Source: Lingula anatina
Taxonomy: Eukaryota; Brachiopoda; Lingulata; Lingulida; Lingulidae
NCBI RefSeq assembly: GCF_001039355.2
Contig: NW_019775755.1
Span: 84,496 to 148,495 of the forward strand
Length of the DNA: 64,000 bases
Reading direction: 5' to 3'
The notes beneath the pieces were generated by a model. It was not told where the DNA came from. It saw nothing but the letters and a program-made list of their open reading frames with translations, and made no database searches. Shown one piece after another: positions 24,501 through 35,742 of the stretch. The first letter of the stretch is position 1, and each line of letters starts with the position of its first letter. A program made the translations under genes and the position numbers.

Positions 24501-27500
24501 GCTACTGCCTGGACCAACCTCTACGCTGGCTGGAGGGATGACTTCTTTAAAAAATAGGTCTCTATAGACTGAAATGTCAAATAATTTTTTTTTCATATTT
24601 TTCATTTCTTTTTTTTCCCTGAAGACCTAAAGCTGTTATCAAAATATCTGATCAAAGTAAAAATCTTTTTAAAAATGTGTTTTGTGAATGGCGTAAAATT
24701 ACGCATTAAAAGAGAAAAAAAAAGCAGAAGTTACTGAGAATTATATTTAAGAAAACCTTGGGCTTATGCAAAGCCTTATTAATAAAGATTAATGCCTCAA
24801 AGTGCGTGATTGACAAGTGTTCATTATATTAAGTAGTCTTTAGGTTGTAGTTTTGCTTTGTGTATGACAAACTTGCCAAATCGAGCTTAAAATCGTGACT
24901 GCCATATCCATGACGTTGACTTATTTCTTACACAGAATATATTTGTCTTGCATGTCAAAGACGGGTGTGCCTTCCAATAGAACGCCTGTCACGAAATATA
25001 TTTAACCATGACATGGACATTCATTTAGAAAAAAAAATCAAATGTTTTAACAGTGTATCGAGTTTATCGTTGAAAGTCGTTTTCAACTTTGTGTTGTTGA
25101 TAGTTAAGTGAATTTGTTAATCTGCATAGCTTGATCCTAGGCGATTAATGCCAACCTAATTTTAATAATGATTTCTAGATCTGTACTCTGTTTAAGGTCT
25201 AATACCGCAGTATGTTTAATCGCAAAGATACTTAACTGAAGGTGCCTATTTTAGCCCAGGGGTATGGGCGGTTTGATAAATACGCAAACAAAGTACCTCC
25301 CCGGAAAGTTTTGAACAACACTGCTAACTCTCATCTGTGGAAAAAATACATCGTAATCCCTAGAGCATTGAAGTACATTTGTCGATTTACTGCAAAGACT
25401 TATTGCTACTATTTGCTACTATTTCCAAAGCTCTGCTATGGCAAAAGCAGTGCATTGTTATTCGTGTGATTGTTTTAACTGCGTAAAGCTGAATAGTTTA
25501 TCGAGATTGCTAAACTCTTACCCCAATACGTTACCATCGTTAACAGAAATCTTTTGTGCGATTCATATAAAGGAAAGACTTCGAACGCCGTTTTTCAGTC
25601 CTTTAAAACAATTTATCGGTGAAGACACAATATTAAGTATGCTAACTTTTAACCTTACTTTCACAATTTTACTGGAAGTCTTTATTGGCATGTATAACTT
25701 CCGTGTTTTTATTTTAAGGTCGAAGACAAAGTATTGTAAATCGCATTATGTGATCTGAACATTATGTGATCAGGGACACCAGCTCACAACTTACTCCAAT
25801 ATTTGCATTGTAAACAGAGACAGCTACGGCCGTTGTGAAACCATCGATTAACACGAAGATCAAATGGTAACATTATATAGTCATACTCGTGTGACATTTG
25901 ATTTGACCACACTGTTGGAGAGATTTTCTCCGTTCTTTGGTGTATTAATAATTTAGCATATTATTCATTTTACATCTAAATAAAGCTCTGCTTGTATGAG
26001 AGTGCATCTTTGTGGAAAGTTCAGTCCCCGTTGGTTCAAATATGAATGCTTTAGACTTGCTATACATGAAGGTGAAAGGTAGTCTCAAATAATGTATTTC
26101 CTTTTTCTTTTCTTTGTTGCAACCACCATGTCTAATATTCTTGCATATATATCCGAAAGGATGTCTAGTGAGCTAGGTTAGCAGTGAAGTCTCCAAGCAA
26201 ATCTTACCGGCTATTAAATCTCTATCATATACACAAGATTAATCTTAGTGATCTGCGTATACCGTAGATATCTCTTATCACTTAACGACGCTTTCTCGCC
26301 AACTACTCGGAAGCGTCGATTCTTAAGGCGCATTCTCATATCTGTACCGCAAGAATGATGCATTTGACATGCTTTATTACCTTTTAATGCTGCTTTGCTT
26401 CTTTTCATGTATGGATCTTCGAATCGCTGCAAAATACGAATTGGATACAGGTAAAACACAAAAGAAAGAGACTGGTTTGGCGTATAAGAGAGTATTGCGT
26501 TATTAAGAAAATATAAACTAATTCTATGACGAAACATGGCAAAACCTTTACAATTTTCGAAAATCTATGTGCAGTAATCATTTTCTCTATTTGCTAAGCT
26601 AGTTTCCCAGAAGATGTCATTCAAAGTAACAGTTAAGCTTGCAACGTATATATTGCAAATGAGGGAGCTGTTTCAAGAGACCAACGCGAGTTGAATGTTT
26701 TGAGAAGAAAATACAATAAAATATTATTTGGTACATACATAAATTTGGTCGAGTAAGAAGGAGGTACATACGACAATTAGTGCCGAAGAAAAATATGCTT
26801 GGCATTTGAGTAATAACAATGTCTGTGCTTTTATTATCCACGGTTGCTAAATTTAAACCCAGACAACATCCTAAACAGATTATCTTGTAGGTTTGTGTAC
26901 GGTATTTACAAGGATATTGCCAAAAAATACTTGTCATAGGTGAAAAGGTTTTAAAAAGGAGTAGTACGGACGTGAGGCGGGCACGTGCGGCTAATTATGA
27001 AACGTAACTTGATTTTATCGGAGTAAGGTGCACGCTTTAGAGATCTGAGCAAGAACACACAGCTTGCAGAAAGCAGACAAATTGAAAAATCATGATCCTT
27101 TGACGTTATACTACTTCGGTATTTTGTACGCAAGGTTATAACTATGTCGGGACTCGAGGAGGTAAATTTTTTTCAAGAAAAATGCCGAATTTTTTGCCCG
27201 CTTCTCTGTTATCTTTTACGAGTTGAAAGGAGCCTCTGGAATATTTACGGAATAATAAAATTGTTTCAGTGCTTTTTGCCGCTTTGAGATGAATGTTTAA
27301 CCTAGAACCGGGTCTGTTATCGATCAGTGTGTAACACCAATGGAAACTCAGAGAACAGAAACTGAAAGGTTGTTTTATCGCTTTAGTTACTTTGTTGACT
27401 CAACTGATGCAGTGTTTCTCAACTTCAAAGCAAAAAGTTCCCACTTCCGTGGTTACGTTCTGTTTATTTTCTCCCACCTTCACCTCAACATTTATGCCTA

Positions 27501-29136
27501 TTAGCCCCATTTTCCGTATATTATCCCATACATGCATTACGATAGAGTGGGCATGGTGCGTATATTATTTTCTGCGTTTTTTTTTTTTTTTTGATTAAAA
27601 AAATCAAAACCCACCGCGAGCAGGTCATTGCCCTTTCAAGCGTAATGTCAACTCCTACTGATCAAGCAAAAAATTATCTCGACTTAACGGCCTCCAATTT
27701 TTACCGTTGAACAAAATGATGCATGTAGTCAATGCTTATTGCATATTATTGAGTGTTTACTTTTGATGGCTGGCTGTAAACCGATCAATGATTGCATCTA
27801 GACACCACCCGATTGATTTAAGTGATTTTATTTGTAAATCAACCAAGGTGGGGAAGCTAGGCAGGGGAAATGTTAATGTCCCTAAATTTGCACGTATTCA
27901 ATTAAATTTTCTAAAAAAATAATAATGATTGGAAACTAATATTTTACATTTTTGTTCTGTAATGCCAAAAAAGTTATCTTTTGCCACACATAACATTCCT
28001 ACTTATGAAAGCATCGAAAATACTATATTTCCACTGTTACAGTTTATATAATTTCCGATCTATTGCCCAACTTCGTCCCTTATCTAATAACTGCTAATCA
28101 GCGTGCCCTTTCACTTTGTATTCGAGACGGATGTAGGCGCGGCCTTTTCCATTGTCCTCGCGCTATTACTTAAACAACTGGTTTTACGCTGTAAATTCTG
28201 ACGCAATGACACCAGTGGCGACGTAGACCACTAGACCCTCAGACGTAGGTGTAATAAAGGTCCCACATTGCCAATGCCTATATTAATGGGGTTTTTTATC
28301 ATTTGGTTTAAGCACCGACCAGTCACGGACTCAAAACATCAATCGACCATAAAATAGACCTCGGATGCGGCATTTTGTAAGACATAAAGGGTACATCAAA
28401 AGAAAGAAGAATAAAAACACCGAAAAGATCTATTCCAGTATGAAATTTTAAAAATACTGTACATCATTTAGTAACCAATATGTTGGCAAAATGACACAGA
28501 TGAGAATTTTAAACAAATTTTGAGGAACTAGCGCAATTTGCCATGATTATAGCCAAAAGGTCAGTTATGGTGTATTTGTCGAATAGAATATTTGTTCGTA
28601 TATGCACTTGAAGGTTGAGATAGGCCTACCGCCAAGCGATATAGGCGATCATAGTTTATTCCCAAAGAGTGTGTGACGACATTAGTTACTCGCTAAGGTA
28701 GATCAAGCGTTAATTTGAACTGACTTTTTATGAGATTATCTTTCATTTATAGGTGAAAGTTGAATTCCACAAGTCCAATAGGGATTGGGTCAGCTCTGTC
28801 ATTCAGGGAAAATTGCGTTATTGTGTTTCTGCATTTGTCCATTGTCAGTTTCCGAATTGGCACTTTATCCCCATGTATATTAGGGAGTAGTACATAATGA
28901 CGAAACGGTTACAAAAGCAGCGGGTAGACGATGGAATCATGAGTGTGAATTATTGAAATTTGTTCTTCACAGTTAGTTCTTCCAGAAAATATGGGCCTAC
29001 GTGTTTGCTTTCTGTACGTAAATGTTTACTGTATGTATCCGTTTGAGGAACTCACCTTCAGTGACATGGCTCGTGCCAAGCCTGCGCACAGTAGCAGCAC
29101 CAAGGAAAATACTGTCGTTATTTGTTCTAACTGCAT
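21459..29136 (-). CDS. ImpL2-like secreted two-Ig-domain protein (complete gene, 7 coding exons)
   Basis: Joining exons 29056-29136, 26381-26426, 24423-24568, 22558-22744, 22218-22274, 21787-21950 and 21459-21596 gives an open frame of 272 residues with every splice phase matching (0, 1, 0, 1, 1, 0). Residues 1-23 are a signal peptide with a Leu-rich core. Ig domain 1 shows C70, W82 and Y134-x-C136; Ig domain 2 shows C199, W211 and Y248-x-C250. Ig2 contains PARIVMWTSDRAE, then VLPNGDLLI and KCEAKNAFGKDT, which resemble the second Ig domain of insect ImpL2 and related zig-type proteins. Known family members are secreted proteins that bind insulin-like peptides and damp insulin/IGF signalling. 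The length is close to Drosophila ImpL2, about 267 residues from memory. Extra cysteines C125 and C165 might pair (inference). No transmembrane segment is seen. The ImpL2 name rests on recalled similarity; another two-Ig secreted protein is possible. Confidence 0.82.
21787..21950 (-). CDS. ImpL2-like exon: first half of Ig domain 2
   Basis: The acceptor is CTTTCAG and the donor TATGAG|GTAAGG. It encodes PARIVMWTSDRAELAGADVQ, then the B-strand cysteine (LYCRATGARP) and the core tryptophan (HYTWFKEDG). This is the exon most characteristic of the ImpL2 family. It is GC-richer than its intronic surroundings, as expected for a coding exon. Confidence 0.92.
22218..22274 (-). CDS. ImpL2-like exon: inter-Ig linker
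   Basis: A 57-nt exon between acceptor TTTCATTTCTAG and donor CAAG|GTGAAT, phase 1 on both sides. It encodes EKMPSKISGKCLSRAKKQ, a basic linker with one cysteine between the two Ig domains. Confidence 0.82.
22558..22744 (-). CDS. ImpL2-like exon: second half of Ig domain 1
   Basis: The acceptor is TTCTTTTCAG and the donor TTTTCA|GTAAGT. The exon encodes the second half of Ig domain 1, ending with the EGTYTCVAET motif (F-strand Tyr-x-Cys). It carries an additional cysteine in LVIDCASRAS. The exon ends in phase 1 and joins cleanly to the next small exon. Confidence 0.9.
24423..24568 (-). CDS. ImpL2-like exon: first half of Ig domain 1
   Basis: The acceptor is GACATTTCAG and the donor AAACAG|GTAACT. 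The exon encodes the first half of an I-set Ig domain: PASVEVGPGSS, then the B-strand cysteine in VLMCEAGG, and the core tryptophan in IHWLRNGE. The intron after it falls within the Ig fold, and the exon ends in phase 0. Confidence 0.9.
26381..26426 (-). CDS. ImpL2-like 46-nt micro-exon (linker after signal peptide)
   Basis: This exon was found because the signal-peptide exon ends in phase 0 while the first Ig exon needs one extra base. It has the acceptor TTTTGCAG and donor AAAAG|GTAATA. Its 46 bases supply exactly the missing base and encode RFEDPYMKRSKAALK plus the first base of a Val codon. The segment is short, basic and hydrophilic, and leads into Ig domain 1. Function of the linker is unknown. 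Confidence 0.72.
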
Positions 29137-29142
29137 GTCAAT
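29056..29142 (-). CDS. ImpL2-like exon 1 of the coding part: signal peptide
   Basis: A good acceptor (polypyrimidine, ATTTCAG) is followed by six bases and an ATG at 29136. The exon encodes MQLEQITTVFSLVLLLCAGL followed by ARAMSLK, a typical signal peptide with probable cleavage after A-R-A. It ends at the strong donor AAG|GTGAGT in phase 0. The acceptor just before the ATG means there is at least one upstream non-coding exon. Confidence 0.85.
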
Positions 29143-30116
29143 CTGAAATAAAACAGACACGGTTTAATCCATTGATCGTTACGTCTGTGGCAAACTAACT
29201 GAATTTTGTAAACGTAAACCTCTCTTTTACAACGATTCGTGCAACTAGGAATGGCAGCTAAATCTAATCATTGTATAAGATTGTCGTTTAGGCACGTTGC
29301 GGTACGGTAGTTTAATTTTATTGGCCAACAGACTCGCCACATTGACTATTAGGGTCAATACAATGAATCTAACGATTTTGTCTACCCTAAATGTTCGGTT
29401 AAATGGTCGACGGCTGGCCTGTCAAATGGTACTTAAAGATTAAAAAAATAGTCAACATTAAATTATGAAAAATAAAATGAATTCAAATGATTAAGCCAAT
29501 GGGAATATTACTTAGGGAAAAACGGTGCACAATCACCTCTGTATCAGCGTTACCGCATTGTGGAATGTTGATTCAGTACAATCGCGCACGCTTGCTCGTA
29601 CCGTTATTTAATCACATTTGCTTCTAGTACAGCACTCCACGCCATATCAACACATTTAGAAAAAAGAGCCTGCTTTGATAATCTGTATGATATGTTTCAA
29701 CATCTGTTAAGGTATGTCTGTGTATTGGAATCACCGGGGTGATTTTCACACCTGAGTGGGCAGATTTTGCCCTTCAGTTATTTATTAATCCTTTACCGAT
29801 AACAGTTTCATAACCCATTCACCAGAAGGTAATGGATTCTTCAATATATAATGATACCCTCTTTGCCTCCTATCTTTTCTTTGCTTGTCTTCTTATTACC
29901 ATTTTCCTCCTCCACTCTGTTATAGGCCTATGTTGTATTTTTTTAAAGAGCAAATGCAAATAGTTTTCCTATTTGTATATATGTTTACTCTCGATACACA
30001 TAGTTTATCGAATACAATGAAATGGAAATTCATTTGTATCTGTCGAACATAAACGAATTTAGTCACTGTTATTTTTTGACAGTGTGTAACAAACCGTAGA
30101 AGAAAAATCACCAACC

Positions 30117-30290
30117 TGTATTTTGATTCCTTTCAAATTGAATGGTTTTGGAATATCCTATCTTCCTTCTCTTCGCAACGTTTCTTTGTCTTTTCGTGTT
30201 CAGAATATTACCTTCAAGACTTTTCTTTTTACTTAATTCAAGCGGTCCTTTTGCCTTTCGTTGCGTCTCCAATGCACAAATTTATCGTGA
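30117..30290 (-). other. Candidate 5' UTR exon of ImpL2-like gene
   Basis: A donor-like AAATACAG|GTTGGT occurs on the minus strand with the exon end at about 30117. A TATAAA box lies about 30 bases upstream of 30290. Together with the acceptor at 29143 this fits a non-coding first exon of about 170 nt and an intron of about 970 nt. It contains no required coding sequence. Confidence 0.4.
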
Positions 30291-30314
30291 GGGTGCATGC
30301 CTATCTAAGCTGAA

Positions 30315-30410
30315 TTTATAGATTTTCCCGGTAGACGTCACACGTGTGATCAGGCCAATCACTGAGCGGCTATTGGTGATTGACACCCGAGGTTTAGCTC
30401 CACGTGGTTG
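30315..30410 (-). promoter_or_regulatory. Candidate promoter of ImpL2-like gene (TATA, CRE/E-box, CCAAT)
   Basis: Reading the minus strand there is TATAAA at 30320-30315. On the plus strand, moving away from the gene, are GACGTCACACGTGTGA (30334-30349; CRE-like half plus a CACGTG E-box), GGCCAATC (CCAAT box, about 30353-30360), and another CACGTG near 30401. Spacing is normal for a TATA-class metazoan promoter. The assignment to this gene is inferred from position and orientation. Confidence 0.45.
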
Positions 30411-30419
30411 ATCATGACT

Positions 30420-32337
30420 TCCTGTTTAAGCAGACCGAAATCACCATCAAATCAATCTGGAGATCATAATTCTTTCATGCCACACATACGTACAACGTCA
30501 GCAAACGATTGACTTTAATTTTTCACCAAGTCTAAAATAAAATAGCGACAACCCAAGCATTGTTAATGGACTATTATTTTACGGCTGATTGCTTAACCAG
30601 CATCATGCTGCAATAGCCTTGCAGTATTGAGTCAGTTTTACTCTATAACTACTTATCAAATTTTAATTTCATTTTCTCTCTTCCCAATTAACGCGATCAG
30701 AAACGTTTTCTATTTGTCTTTCTTATCATATTGCGTTATATCCGTCATACTATTGACATTGTCTTAAGCGTCCGGCAATTAGCGAGACAGACGTCCACAA
30801 AACCCGACTCTATTCAGCCTATTCAAGCTGAACAAATTAGCGAAAATGATGAATGGAAAAGTCATTTTGTGATTGAATTGTTTGACACATTCACGTCATT
30901 AATTCAAGTGAATGAGGGTTTAATCTACATCATATCTTATATTTTTCATTTTACCATGACTCGCATCCTGTGGACGTGCGCAATGCCCGTACTTCAGATA
31001 AACCCCGTCTAAGATTTATGATCAATTTTGTCAGAGAAGGGGGCTCAGTTTATTTTTCATTACTGCAGTCTGACGCAATGGTCATCGTAAGTTAACCCCT
31101 TTCAATTACATTCGCATTCATCAGTTTATTTCATTCTTATTTTATTCTAATTATGACAAGTATCATTTCACCCTTTGTGCCTATGTTTTATCAACGGGAA
31201 TGTTAAATAGTTCCCAGTTTCATATCCTTTTTCGGATTACAAATTCGTTCATATATTTTTCTCATATTTTGTACTACCTAGTCCCTTACGGAATAGCGAA
31301 TCAGCTATGGATTGTTTCACGTAATCGATGTAGGTAATGTCTCACTTTATTCGTCAATGGCGGAATGCATGCTCAAGGTAAAAAACGCAATGGCCTAGCG
31401 GTGCGTATCCGTCCGGTGTTCATTATTGTGCGTTTGGCCCAATTCAGGCGAAAATTAAGACGGGCTAGCACTCATAGATCACAGGTAGAGTTGAATGCAA
31501 CGCTGTTGGTATTCATGACTCATTGGGAACGATTTACTATTTCTCCACCTATATTGTTCCAATAAGTCACCTCATAAAGGCCGCGGTGAGGGATGCTGGT
31601 AAAAAGAGCTTAGCTGATTCACCGTCAATGAACAACATGATCCTCCTGGACAGACAAACTCAGTAGCAGACCTACTTTATTATTTTTATTTGAGATTTTA
31701 TAAAATCGGTGTCTTAGGGCATTACTCAGATTGTTTGTCATGCGTAATAACTGTGTGTTATTACACCCAGTGTGAAGGAATCACAGATGAGCAGCCCAAA
31801 TGGAAAAATGCCGATAGCAATGTAGGTAGTTGTTTTAATGCAACAAAAGCATCCTTGTTCGTGAATGCATTTTGACTGGAATGATGTCATATCTAAACCA
31901 AACGTCAAACAAAAAAGAGAACAATTCGAACGAATAATTCGGGGTCAATAGGCCCTTCTCTGTGAGGTGTGCCGACAAACCTGTTAACAATTGCAAATCA
32001 ATGCCTTTACAATAGTCGTTACACCTTCAGCAATTATAGTACGTATTTCATTTACATAAGGTCCCTTCGTCACAAAGTCGTTCATTTAGTTTGCTGATTG
32101 TATATATAATTTGTATGAGACTGGCTTGAATGATAAGCTCAATTCCTTTTCGCTTCAATTCCATGAGGCAACCGCAGGAATTCACTCATATCTGGAAGAT
32201 CCAAATCAAGACAAAGTTTATGACCGAAACTTAAGTTTAAACACATTTTTCTGTTCACTATTTATGAAAAGATATTCTCTTGTGTTTGTTTACCGTGTGA
32301 TTACCGTCGGTCAGAATAATATTTTGTAACTTACTGT
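30420..32337. other. Intergenic sequence upstream of ImpL2-like gene
   Basis: No coding exon is supported on either strand. The short open frames here lack splice context and similarity. The region ends in a T-run and an assembly gap. Confidence 0.5.
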
Positions 32338-32355
32338 TTTTTTTTTTTTTTTTTT

Positions 32356-32787
32356 NNNNNNNNNNNNNNNNNNNNNNNNNNNNNNNNNNNNNNNNNNNNN
32401 NNNNNNNNNNNNNNNNNNNNNNNNNNNNNNNNNNNNNNNNNNNNNNNNNNNNNNNNNNNNNNNNNNNNNNNNNNNNNNNNNNNNNNNNNNNNNNNNNNNN
32501 NNNNNNNNNNNNNNNNNNNNNNNNNNNNNNNNNNNNNNNNNNNNNNNNNNNNNNNNNNNNNNNNNNNNNNNNNNNNNNNNNNNNNNNNNNNNNNNNNNNN
32601 NNNNNNNNNNNNNNNNNNNNNNNNNNNNNNNNNNNNNNNNNNNNNNNNNNNNNNNNNNNNNNNNNNNNNNNNNNNNNNNNNNNNNNNNNNNNNNNNNNNN
32701 NNNNNNNNNNNNNNNNNNNNNNNNNNNNNNNNNNNNNNNNNNNNNNNNNNNNNNNNNNNNNNNNNNNNNNNNNNNNNNNNNNNNNNN
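32356..32787. other. Assembly gap (N run)
   Basis: 432 Ns bordered on both sides by poly-T runs, so the missing part probably includes a homopolymer or simple repeat. Confidence 0.98.
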
Positions 32788-33805
32788 TTTTTTTTTGCTT
32801 GATTGTTTCTTTTCACATGTACGATCAAGTGGTTGCCTTGTTCTTTTTTTCTTCTTCACTCGTTTGCGTGATTGGCAACTAAATAGACCATTAGATTGTC
32901 TGCTTTATTTTCCGTTGATTACTGCAGATATTAACATGCAGGTGGGATGAATCATTCATGATAACTTCCAGGCTTCTTCCTGTATCCATAGACTGCAGAT
33001 TTGTTATCTTTTTGTACACCTTTGGCAGGTATTGTATCTAATATACTAAGGGGAGTAGTTTTCCCTATGAAATTCTTCTCCCTTTTTTTCCTGCCACTGT
33101 CGCTAGCTGGGTCCAGTTTTCTTAATGAATAATAAAGGAGTGAAAATAATCTAACGGGGACAAGAAATATCTGTAATAAAAATACATATGGCAGAACAGA
33201 AAAAAAGCTGTGTGTGTTTTTATACCAAAACCATTCTTGTCCAAATTCAAGTTAAACAAATGGCAACCCCTAGGCTGTCAAGAGATGAAAAAATCACACA
33301 GCACAATGAATTTGCGTCACAATTTCACTGTCCATTTCCAGAGCAGGTGTTGGTGCGGGTAGCTTTTACAGTGCTGACTAGATGTAATACATGTACTCCA
33401 TACACCGAATTTTTACTGAGATTACCACACAGCGCAAATTGGTGCTACACCACTAGGAGCGCCCTGTTGTACTAAATGATACCGTCGACAAAAGAGAAAA
33501 CACCAAGTGAAGTCTTGGCAATGCCTTTGGAGGAAGGGCTATCGGACACTCATACATAAGCAAATTAATGAAAAAATCACTGACTTGTGTCTTATGTCAA
33601 ATTCATCAGGATTTCTTTTATTAGTATATGCGTTAGGGGAACAGAATAAAGGAACACTGACTTACAAGTAACAAAATCTACAGCTTCATCAAGTTTAACT
33701 GTTTTTGCGAATAGCATGGCAGCAAATGAGCAGCATCTTTTTTCCGGACTGCCCTTGCGCCCTCCAGTGATTCCCGATTGAAAAGGCTTTTGAACCAAGG
33801 TGCAC

Positions 33806-33809
<4 letters not shown>

Positions 33810-33897
<88 letters not shown>
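33810..33897. repeat. Compound (TG)n(TA)n microsatellite
   Basis: A run of about 19 TG units passes directly into about 24 TA units. Open frames through it encode only alternating His/Thr, Val/Cys or Tyr/Ile and are not genes. Confidence 0.97.
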
Positions 33898-33899
<2 letters not shown>

Positions 33900-35341
33900 A
33901 TCAAAACTATGCTTTGCCGGTTCTTTTTCTGCCCCCACGCTGAATGTTCCGCGTTTTTCGAGAGCTTAACTGTTGACACCTAAAACATTTGGGGTAGAGA
34001 CGGCTGAAATAAAGAGGGGCCATGATGTTTGCAAAGTTTTAGATGGTGAAACTGGAGAATAGGGCCATGGCGTAGTTTTTCGTACCAATAAAAGTTCTCA
34101 ATATACTCTGATCGTTAACCCCATGCACCTCAAACATTGTACTGGCATCTTGATACCAGCACCTCTCTTCCCTATGTCTCCCCCTAAAATGTTCCACATA
34201 CGAAAAATCAATAATCGTATGAAAAATTAATACAGGCAATTGGCCTACTTTTCCCTCAATGCCCTTGCCGTCGCTATTTCAGCAGTTTTATAGCTTAGAA
34301 CTGAAAAAGTGATTCACACTTAAGATATTAAGATGGTAATTATGATTTTACATGTAGGCCTATAAGCTAATTTCTGTTAGGTTCCACATTTGTGAGTGAA
34401 AAGATGCATTGGGCAAACGGTTGTCTGTAGGCCTCTTTCCGCTGACTTTTTTGTTTCGGATAGGTGAACTCAATTTATTCAATAATTATTTGTAGAACGA
34501 GGAGATATTAAGTACTTTTATTTTCAAGACATAGAGAGGGTAGGAAAGGACATAGAGAAATATCCATAACAGTCAAAATATTTAGACGCAAGAGGATTCC
34601 AGACATTGAAAACTAGACAACTGAGTTCTCTTCGCACTGGTCCAGGGAAGAGAGCTTTTAATTTGTATAAATTGATGATTATCCAGTTATGTGCTACTTA
34701 AGAATGTTCCTGGCATAAAATCCCATTCCGCTGAACATTTATCTCGTGGGTCTTCTGCCAAAAAATGGCATCTTCATGAGACAATTACATTAAATGGAAT
34801 AAAAACAAAGCATTTCATTATTTAGATACTTGTTTATTTACTTTTAATGATGTAAGTGAGGAGAATAGTGATGAGTTTATATATTTATGTGATTTCTGTT
34901 TTTTGTTGACATCTATCAGAGACTGAAAACAGAATACTTGCATGGTAAAGCTAAGCATTTTATGAGCCTTTACTGTTTTTTTTTCTTGTGATTGGAATGT
35001 CTATTTTTAACGTTACAAATGCGTGTAAAGGCCATAAGTTAATGAACATATAATCATTTGTCTGTTGTCATGTTCTTTATTTGTCAGCAAATTGCAGGTT
35101 GGAAATCGATTTAGAAGTTTCATTCCGTGAATAACTTAAAGGCGCCGAATCCTCTATTTAGCTGGATTTTCCTGGAGATTGCAACACTTAAGTTTTCTCT
35201 TAATTCATCAAGATATGACTTATCCACAAAACGAGAATTATCATAGAATTACGATCCATCAACCCGTTTTGGAGTTCTGTTTCCAGGTTTAGAGTCACTT
35301 TTGAAACGTACATAGAAACTGGTGAATTCCGTTGCTTGTTT

Positions 35342-35375
35342 CATACCCCCCCCCCCCACACACACACACATACAC
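35342..35375. repeat. C-run plus (CA)n
   Basis: A run of about 13 C followed by CACACACACA-type sequence; low complexity. Confidence 0.9.
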
Positions 35376-35648
35376 ATGCATACAGCCTACAGCCCTGTCT
35401 GTTCATCAATTGTGAGGAAATGTTACCATAAATTCATGTCAATTGTCGGGTAGTTAAATTCTATTTGGGGGTGCGTGACAACGCCCTCTGTGTTTCAGCT
35501 GTACCCTTATCGTCAAACTGATGTGCGTCAGTGCGTGCTTGATTCTTTGATGAAAATGGCAAGCCCCTCCCCCCCTCAAGTTCTTTAAGCATTGTAACAA
35601 AATGTGATAGACTTGGATGTTCAAATACCACAGACGAGAAATGAAATG

Positions 35649-35742
35649 AACGCTTCCACGCTCTGTGGTAAGACGATTTTCAACCAAACCGCAAGCATTT
35701 GCATTTAATCAACAGGTTGATGCGATCGTTTTGCTTAACTTG
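35649..35742 (+). repeat. 95-bp dispersed segment, copy 1
   Basis: It shares CGCTTCCACGCTCTGTGGTA, AGACGATTTTCAACCAAACC and GCAAGCATTTGCATT with 38314-38411 at nearly full identity. No TIR or tail is seen. Confidence 0.8.

Noticed and set aside
25438-25758. 106-codon + frame in an ImpL2-like intron
   Set aside because: No similarity, no splice context, AT-rich chance ORF.
32311-32859. Long frames of unknown residues
   Set aside because: They run through the N gap and contain no real sequence.
33678-33979. Open frames of Tyr-Ile / His-Thr / Val-Cys repeats
   Set aside because: They are translations of the (TG)n(TA)n microsatellite.
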